Assembly (NCBI RefSeq): GCF_026262505.1
Contig: NC_067208.1
Span: forward strand, 16,935,962-16,999,961
Source: Trichomonas vaginalis G3
Lineage: Eukaryota > Parabasalia > Trichomonadida > Trichomonadidae
Length of the DNA stretch: 64,000 nt
Reading direction: 5' to 3'
This document shows, one piece after another, positions 7,990-17,810 of this stretch (its first letter is position 1; every line of letters begins with the position of its first letter). The notes below the pieces were generated by a model that searched no databases, had not been told where the DNA came from, and saw only the letters and a program-made list of their open reading frames with translations. The position numbers were made by a program, and so were the translations under genes.

Positions 7990-8936
7990 ATGATTTCAAC
8001 AATCGGCACAACAACAATTCAAACAACTACAGCACCAAACTACGCTGCTAGTTATGAATCCAACATCTATGTTAGTAGAGATGAAAAACTTCATTCCTTC
8101 TTCATATACTTTCGAAACAAAAATCCAGAAGATAAAGCAAGAACTTTTAACATCTAATTTAAACTGTAGTGCGGGAAAGATGAAACAAGAACAGTATCTT
8201 TATGAAATGCAGGACATTATTGACCATTTACCCAAATTGCCTGAAATTCAGCAGCAAAAACTAACCATTCCCGAATTTGACGAAATAGAAGTCAAAGCAA
8301 CTGACTCAGTAGAAATAAAGAAGTTCATACGAAAGGTAAATTATGAATTCCTTGGTTTTCATTGCAACCATAAGGTTATGGACAAAGATTGCGACATGGT
8401 ATATAAGAACATCTCTGACCTTTACAAATCCGAAGAATTTAAGACCTACGACAACTTTGTTTCGTTAGTTGCAAAATGTGTTTGGGAAATAAGAGATAAA
8501 GATAGTAGGGGTAAGGTATGGAACGAACAAATAAGACCCGCTATGTTCGAGATGAAGAAAAACCATTGACGCCTTAGTTGTTTTAGCAGGTAAGGTTTCA
8601 GAATATAACGCTAAAATGAACCCGCAATGTTCAAAATGTAAAGCAGCAATGAGGAAATATAACTACTCCGTCAAAGAGATAGAACGTATGCGAAACGACT
8701 ATGCAGATTTAAAGAAAGAAGCAGAAAAACCAGCAGAAGATAAAATGAACATGTTAGAATTTCTGAACAAAAAACTATCCAACTGCTGACGATTTCCTTC
8801 TATCTGACGTCAAAAGAAGTATAAAGAAACTTTCGGTATCGTTAAAACTTTTGACATACTGACAGAAGAAATAGAAGCTACGAAATTGTTTAAAGTCATG
8901 AACCATCGCAACATATACCATGTAAAACGCTTGTAA
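7990..8936 (+). pseudogene. Cassette gene 2 (321-residue unknown), frameshifted
   Basis: This is a copy of the intact gene at 60870-61835. The start matches (MISTIGTTTIQ), as do MNPTSMLVEMKNFIPSSYTF, the long central region and the C-terminal HVKRL. At least three frame breaks are visible: after the first about 20 codons, near 8563 (EMKKNH stop) and near 8765 (NKKLSNC). The intact protein is helical with one CSKCKAA Cys pair and a coiled-coil region. No function is known. It lies between forward operator modules upstream and reversed ones downstream. Confidence 0.75.
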
Positions 8937-8944
8937 ATAGTTAT

Positions 8945-9198
8945 GTTAGAAAACATGTTAGAAAACATGTTTTCTAACATTCTAACATAAACATTATTTT
9001 TATTGAATTCCGTATGAAATTTCATGAGTTTTGTGTGTTTTAGACCATGTTAGAAAACGTGTTAGAAAACATGTTAGATCTAACATTCTAACATAAACAT
9101 TATTTTTGCTGAATTCCGTATGAAATTTCATGAGTTTTGTGTGTTTTAGACCATGTTAGAAAACATGTTAGAAAACATGTTAGATCTAACATTCTAAC
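8945..9198 (-). promoter_or_regulatory. Three reversed type I operator-like modules (A4-A6)
   Basis: Sites lie at 8945-8986, 9049-9092 and 9155-9198, each ending in ACATAAACATTATTTTT, the reverse complement of the leader seen at A1-A3. The latter two have the GTTAGATCTAAC centre; A4 lacks it and has GTTAGAAAACATGTTTTCTAAC instead. About 45 bases (TGAATTCCGTATGAAATTTC...) are repeated between them. Orientation flips here relative to A1-A3, across the 7990 gene. Confidence 0.7.
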
Positions 9199-9250
9199 AT
9201 AAACATTATTTTTGCTGAAAAAATGACCAAATTTCATTATATAACTGTTA

Positions 9251-9288
9251 TTTTTTGACGAAGAGAACTTTTGCACTTCGTCAAAAAA
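9251..9288. other. 13-bp stem hairpin
   Basis: TTTTTTGACGAAG at 9251-9263 pairs perfectly with CTTCGTCAAAAAA at 9276-9288, with a 12-base loop. It sits between the last operator-like module and the promoter box of the 9378 gene. It could be a terminator or attenuator for the upstream unit. Confidence 0.5.
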
Positions 9289-9311
9289 ATCCCTGAAATC
9301 ATATCTTTTAT

Positions 9312-9366
9312 ACAAAATAAAAAAATAAAGTTAGTTTTATTTTTATTTATTTTTTTATTTTGTATG
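9312..9366 (+). promoter_or_regulatory. Cassette promoter box before 9378
   Basis: AAAGTTAGTTTTATTTTTAT, then TTATTTTTTTATTTTGTATG, precede MTNTEF by about a dozen bases. This is the clearest of the shared cassette leaders and is nearly identical to the one at 10030-10070. Confidence 0.65.
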
Positions 9367-9377
9367 TAAGAATAGAA

Positions 9378-9991
9378 ATGACAAACACTGAGTTTGAAAC
9401 AGTTAAAAAGATAGACAATAACACTAAATTGGTTAGAATAGGTGATTTAAACGTAAGATACTCAAAGAAATACAACAAATATTCTTTGTCAGACATTATA
9501 TCTCCATCTGGAAAGAAAACATCCCACGACTGGGTTAGAATTGCTTCAACTCAGAAAATTTTGACAAGAAATCCTGAGCTTATGATATCGGTAAGATTCT
9601 ATGGAACTACAGCATATCTTATAGACAAAAGTCTTATACCAATAGTTTTGTTATGGTTAGACCCAGTTGTTGGATATAACTTCATAACATATGGTTCGTT
9701 CGACTCAGAACGTTGCAGTGAAGGCTTACTTTACATCGTTCAGAAACCGAAGGACTTCAATACAAAGAGATATAAGATAGGAAGAACATATAATATAACT
9801 CAAAGATATGACAGTACAGTCAATAGAGTTAAGGTTGTGTTGTTAACGATATGAGAGCTGCTGAAACAGAACTACTTGAAAAGTTTGAGAAAATGTATGG
9901 TGCTCCCATAAAAGGTAAAGAAACGTTTGAAGTAGATGAGATAGATAAAGCTATAAAATTATTTGACGAAGTTGCTGAAAAATACATGTAA
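9378..9991 (+). pseudogene. Cassette gene 3: KilA-N-like plus T5orf172 (GIY-YIG) protein, one frameshift
   Basis: Met at 9378 (MTNTEFETVKKID) is chosen by comparison with the intact copy at 59910-60524. Residues about 20-65 (VRYSKKYNKYSLSDIISPSG, SHDWVRIASTQKIL) look like a KilA-N-type DNA-binding module. Residues about 125-200 (GLLYIVQKP, YKIGRTYNITQRYDS, AAETELLEKF) fit the T5orf172/MUG113 branch of GIY-YIG folds. A frame break near 9838 turns VVFVNDM into VVLLTI and a stop; the remaining 50 residues follow in another frame. In virus genomes this pairing of domains is usually regulatory or nucleolytic. Confidence 0.75.
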
Positions 9992-10021
9992 AGCGTTTAT
10001 TTTTGGTCTTTTGTGAAAGTC

Positions 10022-10074
10022 AGAAAAAATAAAGTTAGTTTTATTTTTATTTATTTTTTTATTTTGTATGTAAA
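10022..10074 (+). promoter_or_regulatory. Cassette promoter box before 10082
   Basis: AATAAAGTTAGTTTTATTTT and TTTTTTTATTTTGTATGTAA are followed by AGACAGAT and the ATG. The sequence matches the leaders at 9312 and 59821-59880 closely. No operator-like module intervenes between this gene and the preceding one, so genes 3 and 4 may share regulation. Confidence 0.65.
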
Positions 10075-10081
10075 GACAGAT

Positions 10082-10909
10082 ATGTCAACAACAGAGAACA
10101 CAACAACAGTTATAGTCCATGAAGCTATAAATGAAGAATACGAGTACATACAGTTTAACAAACAACTCCGTCTCATTCGTTCAGTCAAAGACGATATGTA
10201 CCAAATGCAAAGTATTTTGAATGCTCTTCGTTCTACAAAGCAAGCATATCATTGGTTTGAAAACCAACAGACAAAAGAACTTTTAGAAGAATTTCCTCAT
10301 ATGTTTGCTTCCCTCGGAAAACCGAGGAATGAGATTCCGTACGAAAATCGTAAGAATTTGCCAATAAATTTGAAAGGATATTATGTTCATAGACTTCTTG
10401 TAAATGCCGTAGCAATGTGGGCTTCACCTCGTTATGCTTGTTATATTTTCATGATGTTAGATGAAATTCATAGACAAGAACGTGAAGAGATGGAAAAGAA
10501 ACTTCAAGCAAAAGATGAAGTCATTGAATCCAAAGACAAAAGCATTCAGAAAAGAATACCACGTTCGGTACCAAAAGGAAAGGAAAAGAACTATAAGTAT
10601 ATGATTTATACTGAAGAGATGGAAAATGAAGAAGATAAAGATATGGTTATGTTGCATTTAGTCAGAAGAAACAACAAAAGCTTTTACGACCTTGCTAAGA
10701 TTTACAAATCTGACAGAAATTGGTTCTATCGCGAAAACTTACCGATTTCAATGACACCGAATGAAGATGTGAAACAAATAGTTCAAGATACGTTACCTCA
10801 AACACACTATGATATTAAAGGTTGTACAATTCTTACCTTCAAAGAAGATTTGCCATTGTTAAAGGAAAAAATAACAGAGTATTTTGACAACTTCAAACAA
10901 GTAGGGTAG
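10082..10909 (+). CDS. Cassette gene 4: KilA-N protein with DUF3627-like C-terminus
   Basis: The gene is intact, 275 residues from MSTTENTTT; the upstream in-frame codons are part of the promoter leader. Residues about 50-130 form the KilA-N domain (AYHWFENQQTKELLEEFPHM, LKGYYVHRLLVNAVAMWASP, YACYIFMMLDEI). A coiled coil follows (EEMEKKLQAKDEVIESKDKS), then a DUF3627-like domain (YMIYTEEMENEE, VRRNNKSFYDLAKIYKSDRN). KilA-N proteins of large DNA viruses bind DNA. It is almost identical to the protein at 58992-59819 on the other element. It is the only intact member of this cassette copy. Confidence 0.85.
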   Translation: MSTTENTTTVIVHEAINEEYEYIQFNKQLRLIRSVKDDMYQMQSILNALRSTKQAYHWFENQQTKELLEEFPHMFASLGKPRNEIPYENRKNLPINLKGYYVHRLLVNAVAMWASPRYACYIFMMLDEIHRQEREEMEKKLQAKDEVIESKDKSIQKRIPRSVPKGKEKNYKYMIYTEEMENEEDKDMVMLHLVRRNNKSFYDLAKIYKSDRNWFYRENLPISMTPNEDVKQIVQDTLPQTHYDIKGCTILTFKEDLPLLKEKITEYFDNFKQVG

Positions 10910-10918
10910 ATGAACCAT

Positions 10919-11374
10919 TTATTTTTCAAGCTTGACTTCAGATGGCTCAGGTAGCTCTATAAGGTCAATTGTCTTGTCAAATCCTTCTGGCATTCCGAGT
11001 CCTTCCTTCTGGCATTCCGAGTCCTTCCTTCCGACAGGAAAAAAATTTCCCGACAACTGGAAAAAAATTTCCCGACAACTGGAAAAATTTTTCCTGTTGT
11101 TCGTCCGTAAACCATTCAATTTTTCGAAAATTGAGAACTTTTTGGTCGAACTTCAGAAAAAGTTTTTCCTTCCGACAGAAAAAGTTTTTCCTTCCGACAG
11201 AAAAAGTTTTTCCTTCCGACAGAAAAAGTTCTTCCATCCGACAGGAAAAGTTCTTCCTTCCGACAGGACACAAACGAATGTCTCACGTCCCTCTTCCTGA
11301 ATGCCTTCCCAAACCAGAAGAACCGACAGCCCCAGCACCACAACAGACTTACTAAGACTAAACACTTACATTTT
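10919..11374. repeat. Non-coding tandem repeats at the ATPase 3' end
   Basis: Three short repeat types occur: CATTCCGAGTCCTTCCTTC-like (about 10990-11035), CCCGACAACTGGAAAAAAAT-like (about 11050-11090) and a 22-base unit TTTTCCTTCCGACAGAAAAA plus GT repeated about five times (11163-11270). The 22-base period is not a multiple of 3, so the ORFs here are artefacts. TTTTTCAAGCTTGACTT occurs at both ends (10922 and 11371). The outer copy, read on the minus strand, ends a frame in PEPSEVKLEK, which may be the displaced original C-terminus of the ATPase. Confidence 0.65.
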
Positions 11375-12249
11375 TCAAGCTTGACTTTTTACAATTTGAA
11401 CTTTGTTTGCGTAGATATGAATTCTGAAAGAAGTATGAGGGTCTTGTATGACTTTGTACTTCTCCCATAGTTCATGTCTGTCAAACTTACCTGCCATGGA
11501 CTCTTTCATAAGTTCCATGAAATCGTCTTCGGACAATCCAGGGAAGAGTATAATGTCAGTAAGTATTCTTTTAACATCCTTACTTAAACTCTTTGCTGTC
11601 TGTACACATATTACGACTGAGATGTTAAAGTGTCTGAGCTTCTTAAGAATTCGACACATATCTTGTTCTCTGTTCTTTAACAAAGGATGAGAAGCAAAGT
11701 CATCTAAGATAAGAAGACATCTATGAGGGTACGTTTTCCAATCGTAAGATTGCAATTTCTTCGAAATGTATTCTATCTCTTTCTGTTTGTTTCTGAAGTG
11801 TTTCTTCTCTAATATTCTCTGCATTTCCTCATTTGGGTCTTTAAATTCGAATTTATATACTCATTTATAGCATTATACTTCAAAACTCTTCTTTGGTACT
11901 TCTTTATCCAATCTAACAACTCAGAGTCTTTTATACATACTAACTTAGACTTCTTTATAATATTTTTGAACGAATTGACGGTTTGGTCAAATTGACCAGA
12001 AGTACTACAAATGACAACTAACTCATAGAATGGGTTCTTCTCATCTAGTTCTTGTTGTTGTGCAGCCATTTTAAGATAAGTGAAAGTCTTACCCGACCCA
12101 GGTGGTGCAATTAGACCTGTTATACCATTCTGAGCAAATAAGAACTTGTCATGTATAGGTTTTATCTGAGCATTTTCTAACTTCCTCTTGTTCTTGTTTA
12201 AAACATTCTCAAATTTTTTGTCAATGTCAGCAAACTTTTTTTCTAACAT
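11375..12249 (-). pseudogene. DNA-packaging ATPase (HerA/FtsK-type, A32-like), one frameshift
   Basis: Met at 12249 (MLEKKFADID) is preferred because the gene then begins 36 bases from the divergent start at 12286. Walker A is GLIAPPGSGKT at about residues 45-55, and ICSTSGQFDQTVNSF follows. After a frame break near 11815, Walker B (CLLILDDFA) and a sensor-like block (ISVVICVQTAKSLSKDVKRI, then TDIILFPGLSEDD) follow. These are the features of genome-packaging ATPases of Polintons and nucleocytoplasmic viruses, which pump DNA into the capsid. The only break is between the two motifs. Length without it is about 290 residues. Confidence 0.75.
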
Positions 12250-12285
12250 ATTTTTAGAAAAATTAAAATTTTTATCTTTTAGAAA
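12250..12285. promoter_or_regulatory. 36-base divergent promoter
   Basis: This separates the ATPase start (12249, minus) from the 12286 gene (plus). It reads TTTTTATCTTTTAGAAA toward the plus gene and TTTAATTTTTCTAAAAAT toward the minus gene, so each direction has its own T-rich box. Confidence 0.5.
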
Positions 12286-12735
12286 ATGTCTAGTGATTTC
12301 GCTATCTATATTCGAGACAAACTTTTCGACTCTAAAACATCTGTCGACCATAAAATCTTACATAGTGTAAACAAGAAAGGTGAATTTGTTCTAAAGTTCT
12401 GTTTCTGGGAATATGACAAGAACCATAAAACATTAGGCAGAGAAGTCTTTAAGTTTGTCAATGACAGACTTGTTGACAGAGATGACGCCGATTGGAAAGA
12501 TGAAGTCCAACAAAAGTTCTTAGAATGCAAAGAAGACACATGCGCTGTTCTTGAAAATGAAATAGAAAACAGAATAGAAGAGCTATTAAATGACAAAGCA
12601 CTTTTACAAAAATATGGTTGCGCCAAATTTGACATAACTCCACCAGAGAAGAAGAAGAAGAGAGAAAAGAAAGAAAAGAAAGTAGAAGAAGAGAAGAAAG
12701 AACCTGAACCAGAGAAAAAGAAATTTGACATGTAA
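12286..12735 (+). CDS. Unidentified 149-residue protein with lysine-rich tail
   Basis: This is an intact ORF divergent from the ATPase. The N-terminal about 110 residues look globular (IYIRDKLFDSKTSVDHKILH, EFVLKFCFWEYD). The last about 35 are extremely charged (KKKKREKKEKKVEEEKKEPE) and end in KKKFDM. Basic tails of this sort often contact nucleic acid, but I recognise no domain. Its stop lies 17 bases from the stop of the convergent gene at 12752. Confidence 0.65.
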   Translation: MSSDFAIYIRDKLFDSKTSVDHKILHSVNKKGEFVLKFCFWEYDKNHKTLGREVFKFVNDRLVDRDDADWKDEVQQKFLECKEDTCAVLENEIENRIEELLNDKALLQKYGCAKFDITPPEKKKKREKKEKKVEEEKKEPEPEKKKFDM

Positions 12736-12751
12736 AAATAAAATTTTATTT

Positions 12752-13171
12752 TTAGAACATTTCTGGGTCAATGTCAATGTTCTCTTCCTCTTTAGGAGCA
12801 AACACTGGCTTAGACTCTAAAATCTTTTTACCCAACTTACCTTGAACTTCAACTATCTTAGACTCATAATATTCATAGTCGTCTGTCTTCTTTGGTTCAT
12901 AAGGTATAACAAGTTTGTATGCTTTACCTTCTTCGAGTTTTGAGAACTTTCTGTCAAAATTTTCTTTGACTGTCAACATACCGTCAATGTATAAGTCTTC
13001 AAAAGTTGCACCACTTTTTCTAACAACAGCAAACTTAACTGGTGCAATGTTCCAAATTTTGTCAAATGTAGACTTTTCAAAATTGTAGAAGTAAACATTC
13101 AAATATGCGAATGGAGCTAACTTATCTTTGACTTCTGTCATGTACTTATTTACTGAGATGAATTTCGTCAT
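12752..13171 (-). CDS. Candidate ssDNA-binding protein with acidic C-terminal tip
   Basis: The gene is intact, 139 residues. An N-terminal beta-rich region (AYLNVYFYNFEKSTFDK, VKFAVVRKSG) is followed by linker strands and a strongly acidic tail ending EEENIDIDPEMF. Bacterial and phage SSBs end in comparable acidic tips. The gene lies next to the SF3 helicase, as does the protein at 58402 in element B, which has an alignable N-terminus (FFSYNALATAIKNEF against FISVNKYMTEVKDKL) and a tail with IDIDEG and EEIDPEAI. The leader TATCCGATAGAAAAG matches that of 58313. The role is inferred from these points. Confidence 0.45.
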   Translation of the reverse strand: MTKFISVNKYMTEVKDKLAPFAYLNVYFYNFEKSTFDKIWNIAPVKFAVVRKSGATFEDLYIDGMLTVKENFDRKFSKLEEGKAYKLVIPYEPKKTDDYEYYESKIVEVQGKLGKKILESKPVFAPKEEENIDIDPEMF

Positions 13172-13207
13172 CTTTTCTATCGGATAAAAAAATATTTTTT
13201 TTAAAAT

Positions 13208-14438
13208 TTACTCAGAAAAATTTTTCTTTGTATATACGCCGTTCTGAACATCTAAAAGATTTTTGACATTTGCCAAGAATGTTCGTTTAGACGCTGTCAT
13301 ATAACCATACTCTTGACAATATTGTTTATATTCATCGTACAATGACCTTTCATCTAAACACTCAAAGTCAGTTTCATCTATGAACAGTTCATATACACTC
13401 TTGTTTGCTTCTAACAATGTTTGTCTTTCTTCGGTATGTGGAATTTGTCTTGGATTGAACTTAGAAATATCTAATGTCATGAAATATGAGAACAAGTGGT
13501 TGTAAAAGTCAGATGTCAAGTTTCTGCTAAGTCGTCAAAATATTCTGTATCTTGCATATGAGAATCTGACGTTCTGACAACTACATATCTTCTGTCAGAA
13601 CTTTCTAACTTCATCGAACAGCATTGTTTGAAACATAATGAAGTTTGCAAACATTTTCACAAACTCTTTGGTCTTTATATTTTTTTTAACAACTCCAACT
13701 TTGTCTGTTATAAGACTCTTCAAGCATCTGAGTTCAAAATTTTTGTTGTATCTATACTTTGAAGTTCATTGCAAACTATAAGTTTCATATTCTCAATTGA
13801 AGAGTTAAACTTGCCACAGATGTTTTCTAAGTTTGTCATATTCGGATTCGAATAACCTTCTAACAGTTTGCATAAGATATCTGTAAAGAAAGTATTCTTA
13901 CCAGTTCCTTGTTTTCCAATTATAATGAGAGCAGTTTCATTTTTAGCACTTGGATGTTGTAAGATGTTTGCAAACCAACATAAGATATACTCATAAACCT
14001 TTTCGTTTCCATTGCATATAATTTCTTTGACATGGTCTAACCAAGCTTCTATAATATTTTCTTTCCATTCTACTTGTTCGTATTTATATCCAGTGAAGAT
14101 AGAATAGAAGTTTTGGAGAAGGTGTATAAAATTATACCACGAACTGAAAAATCTTCAAGTTTTGACAATAAGATATCCCAAGCATCTAACATCTTCATTC
14201 CAACTTGTACAACTTTTATTTTCTTAAGTTTCTGTCTACATTCTTGTTCTGAAACTATGGTTGCTCTTGGTTTGTTAAAGACAACATCCCATTCTTTCAT
14301 GACATAACATTCTGGGGCAGAGTCAACATAAATGACTAAACGTTTCAAATTCTCGACTGCTTTGTTATAGTCTCTAAATGGACACATATTTCTGAAGGCT
14401 TGGAAGTCATAAAAATCTGAAACATCTATTCTGTACAT
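13208..14438 (-). pseudogene. SF3 (D5-like) replicative helicase, several frameshifts
   Basis: ATG 14438 opens MYRIDVSDFYDFQAFRNMCP and about 122 residues. Later frames give the Walker A PSAKNETALIIIGKQGTGKN-T, then NICGKFNSSIENMKLIVCNE (Walker B/C region), RRYVVVRTSDSHMQDTEYFD and FMTLDISKFNPRQIP. The last 103 residues (13208-13519) hold the primase/helicase winged-helix tail (SLYDEYKQYCQEYG to LLDVQNGVYTKK). This order is that of D5-like superfamily 3 helicases, which unwind the replicating genome. At least four frame breaks occur between 13519 and 14070. Confidence 0.75.
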
Positions 14439-14460
14439 TTTTATAAAATAAAAATATTTT

Positions 14461-15261
14461 TTTTATTCTTGACTTTGTTGTTGCATTTGTTCATTTGTTT
14501 GCATTTGTTGTTCTTGAGCTATTTGTTGTTGAAGTTGTTCTTGTAGTACAATACTCTCACCAGTTGCATCTTCAATTCGAAACTTTCTGCCGTCATTGAC
14601 AAATACATAGGACATAAAAGTTTTACAGGAACAAAGTTTGCGTCGACCTAAGGTTAAGTTTATGTTTGCTAAAGTGTTTGAGTTTACTAAAGCTGAAACT
14701 CTGCATTCGAATGAACAATAGGCAAACCAGCAGAGAATTGTTGTTTATACGCATGAGTATCTTTTGGTCATAGTAGTTTCTGTCAACATTTGAATAGCAC
14801 TTTGAACCTAAGTTTGAAACATATATAAAATAGGTGTACTTAAAGTCAATGGAACAGACAAACCTTGTATGACACCTTTTCCTGTTATAGAAACTGTTGG
14901 TAGTAAAACCAGATATAAGTTTTGTATTATAGCTCATATCGTTTATACTAAACTCAGTCGGACATCCAAACATAATGAACCTGCTCTAGTTGCAGCACAT
15001 GTTACATCCGTCCTTAAAGTATTAAATAAGTCAACAAACCTGTTGGTGGTATATCTGAGTAAGTATCTTCAAAGGAGTATTTTTTACCATTCACAACAAT
15101 AAAATCTTCTGGTGTCAAAAGAGCAAAACAGCTTTAGTCGTCATCGTGTTTAAGGTCAGTTTACAATATCGTCCTTGAGGACTTTGTAAGTTTGTTGTTA
15201 TAGAATTATATGACTCAGGGTTTTTAGTCGTAATAGTATAAACCACTATGTCTTCTGCCAT
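14461..15261 (-). pseudogene. Unidentified virion-region gene, frameshifted
   Basis: ATG 15261 reads MAEDIVVYTITTKNPESYNS, NLQSPQGRYCKLTLNTMTT, then after a shift LTPEDFIVVNGKKYSFEDTY. Pieces in other frames cover 14640-14970. The 3' end reads MSYVFVNDGRKFRIEDATGE and a Gln-rich tail to TAA at 14461. Without breaks this would be about 265 residues, beta-rich, with a Q-rich C-terminus. It lies among helicase and capsid genes. I see no homologue in element B within this window. Confidence 0.45.
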
Positions 15262-15279
15262 TTACTTAGCAAGTAAATT

Positions 15280-15510
15280 TTAATGAAATGTTGTGGTCGT
15301 CAAATATTTTTTTATGACGTCTGGGAAACTATATTTTAAGTTCAACGTTTCACCTCCTTTCATAACGTATATCTTGTCAATGACATTATATGAAACACCA
15401 CAGCAAGCAATGTCGGGTTCTATTTCTTTGATGTTTATATCGTCTGCCTCTGTCAAAAGTTTCAATAGTTCTTTCAAAATTTCATGAGGTGCGATGACAT
15501 ATGAGTTCAC
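15280..15510 (-). pseudogene. Possible C-terminal continuation of the 15507 gene
   Basis: The frame NSYVIAPHEILKELLKLLTE to DVIKKYLTTTTFH has no upstream ATG; it would have to begin at a GTG. It overlaps the end of the 15845 gene by 4 bases and runs in the same direction. The simplest reading is one protein of about 190 residues split by a single frame slip at about 15508. No domain is recognised. Confidence 0.4.
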
Positions 15511-15845
15511 TTTGGGTTGTGCTCAACCAAGTTTAACATTATACCTAAAGCTTGACAAATCTTCTCCTGAGTTTTAAGTTTGTCTTTAAGTTGTTGGTAG
15601 TCGTTTCGAATATCTGCAACAGAACTTAAGTCTCTGCTAACTTCAGGATATGTTGGTTGTTCTTTTACAGGAACTATTGTTATACCATCTTCGTCTTCGT
15701 ATGGTTTCCCCACTTCAACATCTCTTTCTTTGACATTGACAACACACTTTGACTGTTTGTTTGAGTTGGTGAATTTAACTTCACATCTGCCACCGCCATT
15801 AAACCTTTTTGAAACACTTACGCTTCTATTTTTCGGAAATGACAT
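15507..15845 (-). CDS. Small beta-rich protein with coiled-coil tail, unidentified
   Basis: ATG at 15845 follows TTTTTATTCTAAGTAAA. The 112 residues begin MSFPKNRSVSVSKRFNGGG, then KFTNSNKQSKCVVNVKERD, and end in a helical region DIRNDYQQLKDKLKTQEK. This general plan resembles the small proteins at 5018 and 49925, but similarity is weak. It is divergent from the remnant at 15864, with 18 bases between starts. Confidence 0.5.
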   Translation of the reverse strand: MSFPKNRSVSVSKRFNGGGRCEVKFTNSNKQSKCVVNVKERDVEVGKPYEDEDGITIVPVKEQPTYPEVSRDLSSVADIRNDYQQLKDKLKTQEKICQALGIMLNLVEHNPK

Positions 15846-15863
15846 TTTACTTAGAATAAAAAG

Positions 15864-16177
15864 ATGGACGTATTTGAGTATCTCTTCGAATTGAAGCAAA
15901 AACAGAGTTTACACACACAAACAATACAAATACATTGACAGAATAGTTCTTTATACAAACAATGGTAAATGTTATAGATAGCAGTCTTTGCTGAACCAAA
16001 ATATTTTCATAAAGCAAAGAAAGTTGGTATAACCGAGATGGTGAAAGTTCTTGAAGCAGACAAAATATATAACAACAAAACTGACCGATATTTCTAAAGG
16101 TAAGTTTATAATACAATATTATATCAAAACTGGCGTACTGTCAATATTTGACGGAGAGAAGTCAGTTCAAGAACAAC
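15864..16177 (+). pseudogene. Remnant of a small plus-strand gene
   Basis: ATG 15864 opens MDVFEYLFELKQKQSLHTQ and stops after 23 codons. Later pieces in other frames (VKVLEADKIYNNKTDRYF; KGKFIIQYYIKTGVLSIFD) suggest a broken reading frame of about 105 codons reaching the end of the convergent capsid gene. No family can be named. Confidence 0.3.
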
Positions 16178-17778
16178 TTACTGACCTGCTGCCAAAATCT
16201 GCTCGATGGAAGCTGTCGTTATGCCAATCTGAGGAGCCCCAGCAGGTTTCATCGAACGAATCTTTCAAAAAGAGCATCTTCCGTGAAAAGTGCTATTGGT
16301 TTTGTAAACTTCTTTGCTTTCAATTCATCTGGACCGTCTCTGTCACCAGTATATTGTATTTGTACAGTACCAACAGTTGAAATACCACCCATAAAGTCTT
16401 CTGAGTCAGCAAATGGAATGCCAAGCCAAAAGTTTGAACGGTCTCCATTTGTATATTGAGTTTTTTGACCTCCTGTATGAGTCCATACTTTCACATATGG
16501 CATAATAGAACTTTGCATTTCAGGGTTAATGGTTGTTGTGAAGTTGTTGTTAAAGTTATAGCATCTAATGTCAAGTTGTATGACCTCATATCTCAACTGT
16601 AGAATATTCTTCTCTTGGATAATATTTGCCATCTATGTTTATATGATATTTAATACCGGGGTTGTAGAAACAAGAATAGTCATTTATAGTTCGTCTGAAC
16701 AGTACAAACATAGTATCTGCATGTTTCATTGCAGTTGTTAAAGCAATATCTGTTCTTGCACCTGGGTCAGCACTTTGGTTTCCAACTTCACCTGCAAAGT
16801 CTTTGACAGATATTTGGTGTATAGGGAACATAAGTGGAACTGCAATATATTTGGCAGCTAAAGCATTTGAAATATCTGGGTCCAACATATAGACTGCAAG
16901 TCTGCTTTCTATTCTCTTGCATTCAAACTTTTACGCATGTGAACTTAACTGGGTCCCAAGCATCTCCAGCAGCATTGAAATAATAGTTTACTTCATTGTT
17001 GAAGTTTGAGAAACCAAAGTCTAAGTCAACTTTGTCTTTGCAAAAGTCACAGAACTTGGCTCCACCAGTTCCAGCTACAGTAATGCTGAATGGGTCTTGT
17101 GTTGGTGCAATGACTAAGTTATTTTTGCTTGAGTAAGTTCAATAGAAATTTTTCCTGCCAGTTTGGCAAGTATCTTAAAAACCTGAAGATGAGGAAAGAT
17201 GACAAAGGAACTCTAAGTTTCAGTTTTACTTTAGTGGCAGCAGTTCCATCTGAACCAGAAAGGTTAACATAAACTCCTGGAACGTTAGGGTCAAGTCTTT
17301 TATTTTCTCAATAGTTGCATATTGGTCTGTTTGTTCTCTAGCTTGTGGTTGTACTGAGTTTCTCAAAGCGAACCATTCATAGTTTGCCCATGTTACTGTT
17401 TGAACTAAGTCAGAGTTAGAATATATCTTATATCCCATGAAAACTTCTGGAGCATATTGGTATCCGACATAGAAATTCCATTGCAACCTTTCTTGTCAGA
17501 CAACTTGGCAGAAGGTTTTATTTCAATGTCTGTTCCACGTATAAGAATGAGTTGTCAATAGAAATAATATGAAACTGTCGCATGCAATATCTACTGTTGT
17601 TGAAGAACCTTCACCAAACTCACCTACATTTCCATAAGAAACAGCAGTTGTATATTCGTAAGTTCCAGGAACTATTTCTGACCTTTCTAATGGCATTGTC
17701 GCATTCGTTATACCATTCGGAAACATTTCCGTTCATGGCATCCAAAACTGTTGGCGTTATATTCTGAGCGGCGTACAT
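16178..17778 (-). pseudogene. Major capsid protein homologue, multiple frameshifts
   Basis: ATG 17778 reads MYAAQNITPTVLDAMNGNVS after TATTTTTACTCATATGAA. In-frame segments include EIVPGTYEYTTAVSYGNVG, then ILIRGTDIEIKPSAKLSDKK, WNFYVGYQYAPEVFMGYKIY, PDISNALAAKYIAVPLMFPI, FWLGIPFADSEDFMGG and a C-terminus MKPAGAPQIGITTASIEQIL ending at 16180. WNFYVGYQYAPEVFMGYKIY aligns with FWIGFDDAFYAVAGYQI of the intact 524-residue protein at 50681. Polinton major capsid proteins are double jelly rolls of about this length (here about 533 codons). At least five frame breaks make it non-functional as read. Confidence 0.65.
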
Positions 17779-17810
17779 TTCATATGAGTAAAAATATAGA
17801 ATAGTTGGAT

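Noticed and set aside
10932-11365. Several overlapping Pro/Phe/Arg-rich ORFs
   Set aside because: All come from 22-base and similar tandem repeats open in many frames on both strands; the period is not a multiple of three.
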